Source of the DNA: Oceanomicrobium pacificus
GTDB lineage: Bacteria > Pseudomonadota > Alphaproteobacteria > Rhodobacterales > Rhodobacteraceae
Direction of reading: 5' to 3'
Assembly (NCBI RefSeq): GCF_009833495.1
Contig: NZ_WUWG01000003.1
Location: 62,001 to 126,000 of the forward strand
DNA length: 64,000 nucleotides
Position numbers and translations under genes: made by a program. Of the stretch, positions 60,908 through 64,000 are shown in pieces. The notes below the pieces were generated by a model, which had not been told where the DNA came from, did not search any database, and saw only the letters and a program-made list of their open reading frames with translations. Each line of letters opens with the position of its first letter. Within the stretch, counting starts at the first letter, position 1.

Positions 60908-62137
60908 ATGAAACCTTTTCTTGCGATCACCGCATATCTCGCCCTCGCGGGCGCCGCACAGGCGCAGCAGGCCGAAACCTATCTTCTGAACGATCAGGAT
61001 ACGATTTCCCTGCGTGTCGGCCAGTGGAACCTTGAGGAGCGGAATTTCGACCTTTGGGACGGGCTGAGCGGGGAGTATCGCGTCGGACCCGATGGCTACC
61101 TGTCGGTGCCGCTCGTGGGCTCGATTCCGGCCGAGGGCAAAAGCGTGTCGGAGTTGAGCGAGACGATTGCGCGGCTTGTGCAGATCAATATCGGCCTGCC
61201 GCAGCCGCCCGCGGTGGCCATGGATATCGCCGCCTACAAGCCGATCTATGTCGGCGGGTCGGTCAACCGGCCGGGCGAGTATCCCTACCGCTACGGCATG
61301 ACCATCCAGCAGGCGATTGCAGTGGCTGGCGGGCCGCCGCGGCTCGATGATCCCGAAGAGACGAATGAGCGCGAGGCGATCCGTCTGCGCGGCGACATCG
61401 AGGCCTACCGCACCCGGATCGCGCGGCTCGAAGCCGAGCAGGAACGCTATCTGAACGAACTGGCATCCTACGCCACGGCAGAGGAAAGCGGGAACCTGCC
61501 GGCGGTGGAATTGCTCGATGCCGAGGGGCTCGAGGATGATATCCAGGATGCCAACCGCAATTCGCTCGTCGCGCGGAAGGAGAATATCGAGAGCCTGCGC
61601 CAGTTGCTTGAACAGCAGATCTCGCGGCTCGGCGCCGAGATCGCGCTGCGCGACGAACAGATCCGCCTCGCGCGGGAGGAACTGGACGGGGCGAGCCAGC
61701 TGAAGGAGCGGGGCCTTGCCGTCAATGCGCGGCTGACGGCCCTGACAAGCGCCGTGTCGGACCTTGAATCGAAGCGTATCCAGTTGGAGGTCGCGAAGCT
61801 GACGGCGGAACAGCAGCTCAACCTTGCGCAACGCGATGCGCTCACGCTGCTCGACGAAGCCCGATTGCGGCGCCTGTCGGACCTGAAGGAAAGCCGCATC
61901 GAACTGGATGAGTTGCGGGTCCGGCTCGCCACGACGCTCAACCTCTATAACGAAGCGATTTCGCGCGGCCTGATCGACGATCAGGTGCTCGACCTGCCGC
62001 AGCCGAAATATTTCGTGACGCGGGAGAATGACGCGGGCGGCTTCGACATTCTGGAGCTTGAAGCGACGGCGCGGCTCAGTTCCGGCGACACGCTGCAGGT
62101 CGTGATCGACAGCGGCTTCGACACGCCGGCGAACTGA
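60908..62137 (+). CDS. Outer-membrane polysaccharide export protein (OPX/Wza-like) with coiled coil
   Basis: A 409-residue exported protein with a Sec signal peptide (KPFLAITAYLALAGAAQAQQ, cleaved after AQA). No lipobox cysteine is present, so it is not an acylated Wza. The export domain (DTISLRVGQWNLEE..., then YRVGPDGYLSVPLVGSIPAEGKS) is followed by an SLBB-like segment (YKPIYVGGSVNRPGEYPYRYGMTIQQAI) and then a long helical coiled coil (about residues 150-360). A short final strand region resembles the HlyD/OPX end. Such proteins join the periplasmic end of Wzc for secretion across the outer membrane. ATG 60908 begins the signal peptide. Confidence 0.9.
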   Translation: MKPFLAITAYLALAGAAQAQQAETYLLNDQDTISLRVGQWNLEERNFDLWDGLSGEYRVGPDGYLSVPLVGSIPAEGKSVSELSETIARLVQINIGLPQPPAVAMDIAAYKPIYVGGSVNRPGEYPYRYGMTIQQAIAVAGGPPRLDDPEETNEREAIRLRGDIEAYRTRIARLEAEQERYLNELASYATAEESGNLPAVELLDAEGLEDDIQDANRNSLVARKENIESLRQLLEQQISRLGAEIALRDEQIRLAREELDGASQLKERGLAVNARLTALTSAVSDLESKRIQLEVAKLTAEQQLNLAQRDALTLLDEARLRRLSDLKESRIELDELRVRLATTLNLYNEAISRGLIDDQVLDLPQPKYFVTRENDAGGFDILELEATARLSSGDTLQVVIDSGFDTPAN

Positions 62138-62153
62138 CGGCGCGGGTCCGGAG

Positions 62154-63359
62154 ATGGCACCGATCAAAATCCTCTACCCATTCGTGGGCGGCGACACGTT
62201 TGGCGGCAGCCATGTGTCCGCGTTGCAGATGATCCGCGCGCTCGACCGGGACCGGTTCGATCCGCATATCCTTCTGCATCACGACGCGGGTGCGGTCGGG
62301 GACCTGATCCGTGACTTCGGATTGGACTTCGAGCTTTTGCGCGATGTGCCCATCATGGCACCGCGCTACAGCCGCAAGCCGGGCGACGCGACGCCGTTGA
62401 CATTTCTGACGCGGAGCTGGCGCGGCCTGTCCCGCGCGCTTCGGCGGATCGACCCTGACATTGTGCACACGAATGACGGGCGGATGCACAGCAACTGGAT
62501 CGGACCGACGAAGGCCCAACGTCGCAAATTCATCTGGCATCACCGGCAGGCGCCGGAGGCCGCCGGTGTGAATTTTGTGGCACCTTTGCTGGCGGACAGG
62601 ATTCTCGGGGTGTCGGAATTTTCACGACCGTCCCGGCCCGTGCGAAGCGTCGCAGAGCTATACACCGTCGTGCGCAGCCCGTTCCTGTTCCCCGTCATCC
62701 GGCCGGACCGGGCAGCTGAACACAAGGCGCTGACGCAAGAACTGGGTGTTCCGGACGATGCCATCCTTCTAGGATATTTTGGCGAACTGAATGTCCGCAA
62801 GCGGCCGCTTGATTTTGTGAAGGCCGTGAAATCGGTTGCGGCGGTGTTTCCCGAGCGGTCTGTTTTGGGCCTCTTCTTCGGGCGGCCCGATGGCACGGAA
62901 GCTGCGTGGGACAGGCAGGTTGCGGCGCTGTCGGAATCGCTGGGCCTGGACGACCGGATACACCTGATGGGGTATCGCAGCCCGATCGAGCCCGCGATGG
63001 CGGGCGTGGATGTGATGCTCGTCCCCGCCGTGAGCGAACCGTTCGGGCGGACGCTGATCGAGGCCATGTATCTGGGAACGCCCGTCGTGGCGACAGACCA
63101 TGGCGGCAATCCCGAGGCGATCACGGATGGAGTCAACGGGTTCCTCGTTCCACCCGACGCGCCGGATACGTTCGCTGAGCCCGTGCGCCGGCTCATGAGC
63201 AAGCCGGACCTTCATGCCCGGATCACGGGCAGCGCAATGCGCAGTGCAGAAAGCGGCTATGGATTGACGGATCACGTCCGGTCCGTCAGCCGCGTATATG
63301 AAGCGGTCACAAAACCCGTGCCTCCACACGGAGAAAGCGCCAGCTCATGTCAGATCTGA
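62154..63359 (+). CDS. Family 4 (GT-B) glycosyltransferase
   Basis: A 401-residue GT-B enzyme. It has ILYPFVGGDTFGGSHVSALQMIRAL at the N-terminus, HTNDGRMHSNWIGP and WHHRQAPEAAG in the acceptor domain, and YFGELNVRKRPLDFVKAV with VSEPFGRTLIEAMYLGTPVVATDHGG (EX7E) in the donor domain. It begins 17 bases after the export gene and overlaps the sulfotransferase gene by 13 bases, so it belongs to the same transcription unit. It would add one sugar of the repeat unit. Confidence 0.87.
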   Translation: MAPIKILYPFVGGDTFGGSHVSALQMIRALDRDRFDPHILLHHDAGAVGDLIRDFGLDFELLRDVPIMAPRYSRKPGDATPLTFLTRSWRGLSRALRRIDPDIVHTNDGRMHSNWIGPTKAQRRKFIWHHRQAPEAAGVNFVAPLLADRILGVSEFSRPSRPVRSVAELYTVVRSPFLFPVIRPDRAAEHKALTQELGVPDDAILLGYFGELNVRKRPLDFVKAVKSVAAVFPERSVLGLFFGRPDGTEAAWDRQVAALSESLGLDDRIHLMGYRSPIEPAMAGVDVMLVPAVSEPFGRTLIEAMYLGTPVVATDHGGNPEAITDGVNGFLVPPDAPDTFAEPVRRLMSKPDLHARITGSAMRSAESGYGLTDHVRSVSRVYEAVTKPVPPHGESASSCQI

Positions 63360-64000
63360 GGCTCGATTTCCTGATCATCGGCGCCGCGAAATGCGCGACC
63401 ACCTGGCTTCAAAATAGCTTGCAGGCCAACCCTCAGATATTCATGCCCGATCCAGAGATGCACTATTTCAGCCGTGAATATGCGCGCGGTCCGGACTGGT
63501 ATCGCAGTGCATTTCCGGCTGAAAAGGCCGGGCAGATGTTCGGGGAGAAATCGAACAGCTACCTGACCGAGGAAGCGGCTGCTGCCCGGATCGCGGCCGA
63601 TTGCGGCCAGATCCCGATGATTCTGCAATTGCGGGATCCGGTGGCGCGCGCCTATTCCGACTATTGCATGCTCTACCGCCGTGGTTCGGTCGGCCCGAAT
63701 GTGGAGGAATATCTCGACCCGCGTGTCGCTGCGGATGGCCGGTTCCTACAAAATGGGCTCTATGCGCGGCACATCAACCGGTTCCTCGATCTGTTTCCCG
63801 CCCGGTGCTTCCTGTTCCTGCGCTTCGAGGATGTCAGGACGGCCCCGGAAGCCCAGTTGGCCAAGGTCGCCGAGCATATTGGGTTCAAGGGCCATCTGGA
63901 GCCGCCGCTTTCCCAGAAGGTCAAGGACCGGCATGCCGCTCAAATCCCGCCGTCGCTCCGCCCCATATTGGAGCCGTTTCGTCCGGTCCTCCGTCCGGTG
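63347..64000 (+). CDS. Sulfotransferase family protein, 5' part
   Basis: Open from ATG 63347 to the right edge (218 codons without a stop), so the gene is cut by the window. It shows the PAPS-dependent sulfotransferase pattern: the 5'-phosphosulfate loop FLIIGAAKCATTWLQNSL at the N-terminus and the 3'-phosphate motif LQLRDPVARAYSDYCMLYR near residues 86-104, followed by GLYARHINRFLDLFP and FLFLRFEDV. Members of this type sulfate saccharides such as heparan or bacterial polysaccharide. It overlaps the glycosyltransferase gene by 13 bases. The likely role is sulfation of a sugar in this exopolysaccharide, fitting a marine organism. Confidence 0.87.
   Translation, partial: MSDLRLDFLIIGAAKCATTWLQNSLQANPQIFMPDPEMHYFSREYARGPDWYRSAFPAEKAGQMFGEKSNSYLTEEAAAARIAADCGQIPMILQLRDPVARAYSDYCMLYRRGSVGPNVEEYLDPRVAADGRFLQNGLYARHINRFLDLFPARCFLFLRFEDVRTAPEAQLAKVAEHIGFKGHLEPPLSQKVKDRHAAQIPPSLRPILEPFRPVLRPV

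Noticed and set aside
60200-62167. A 655-codon open frame antisense to the Wzy and export genes
   Set aside because: It is a shadow of GC-rich codon use. It has no family pattern and a His/Arg/Gln-rich composition, while the plus-strand frames match known families with signal peptide and membrane helices.

Overview
The window is high-GC, densely packed alphaproteobacterial DNA, most likely from a marine Rhodobacterales (Roseobacter-group) bacterium. This is inferred from base composition, the alphaproteobacterial-type tRNA-Met(CAT), and the mix of sugar-acid catabolism, sulfated-sugar and exopolysaccharide genes. I see no insertion sequence, integrase, CRISPR array or rRNA. Many neighbouring genes overlap by 1-11 bases (ATGA, GTGA, TGATG), so the operons can be read directly from the sequence.

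Left part (1-12.7 kb): the tail of an arsJ-like organoarsenical exporter, a GntR-family protein lacking its DNA-binding domain, an MFS exporter, then a set of uronate/aldarate catabolic genes. These are an SMP-30 lactonase, an UxuA-like dehydratase, 5-dehydro-4-deoxyglucarate dehydratase (kdgD), an enolase-superfamily enzyme, a DapA-like aldolase, an RraA-like aldolase and uronate dehydrogenase (udh). Two closely related GntR/FadR regulators lie among them, and three divergent promoter regions carry similar AT-rich half-sites. An agmatine deiminase sits in the middle. From 12.7 to 20 kb are aroQ, a membrane protein coupled to a ClpP-like periplasmic protease, an SH3 protein with an L,D-transpeptidase, an MscS channel, and a TetR regulator with a twin palindromic operator facing a Rossmann-fold oxidoreductase.

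Middle part (20.9-33.6 kb): tRNA-Met with a recognisable promoter, an exported amidohydrolase, a BNR propeller coupled to an ankyrin protein, rimK with an RimB-type protease, a BKACE enzyme, and a divergent cluster for L-fucose-type catabolism. That cluster comprises a sulfatase, an IclR regulator, a fuconolactonase-like hydrolase, a DHRS6-like dehydrogenase and a diketo-deoxyfuconate hydrolase.

The two most striking items are side by side at 33.6-43 kb. One is a five-gene overlapping operon: glycerate 2-kinase, larA, larC, larE, larB. It encodes a nickel-pincer racemase, its whole cofactor pathway and a kinase for D-glycerate, under a divergent FadR regulator. The other is a 1074-residue reductive dehalogenase fused to its own NAD(P)H reductase and [2Fe-2S] ferredoxin, with no Tat signal. 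An arabinonate-dehydratase-like IlvD/Edd enzyme is divergent from it.

Right part (45-64 kb): a capsule/exopolysaccharide locus. It has a UDP-glucuronate epimerase, a CapD/PglF-type dehydratase, a DegT aminotransferase, a PIG-L deacetylase, a sugar N-formyltransferase and a PglC-type phosphoglycosyl transferase, which together look able to make an N-formylated deoxyamino sugar. It also has three glycosyltransferases, a Wzc-type kinase, a secreted beta-helix lyase, Wzx, Wzy, an outer-membrane export protein and, at the right edge, a partial sulfotransferase.
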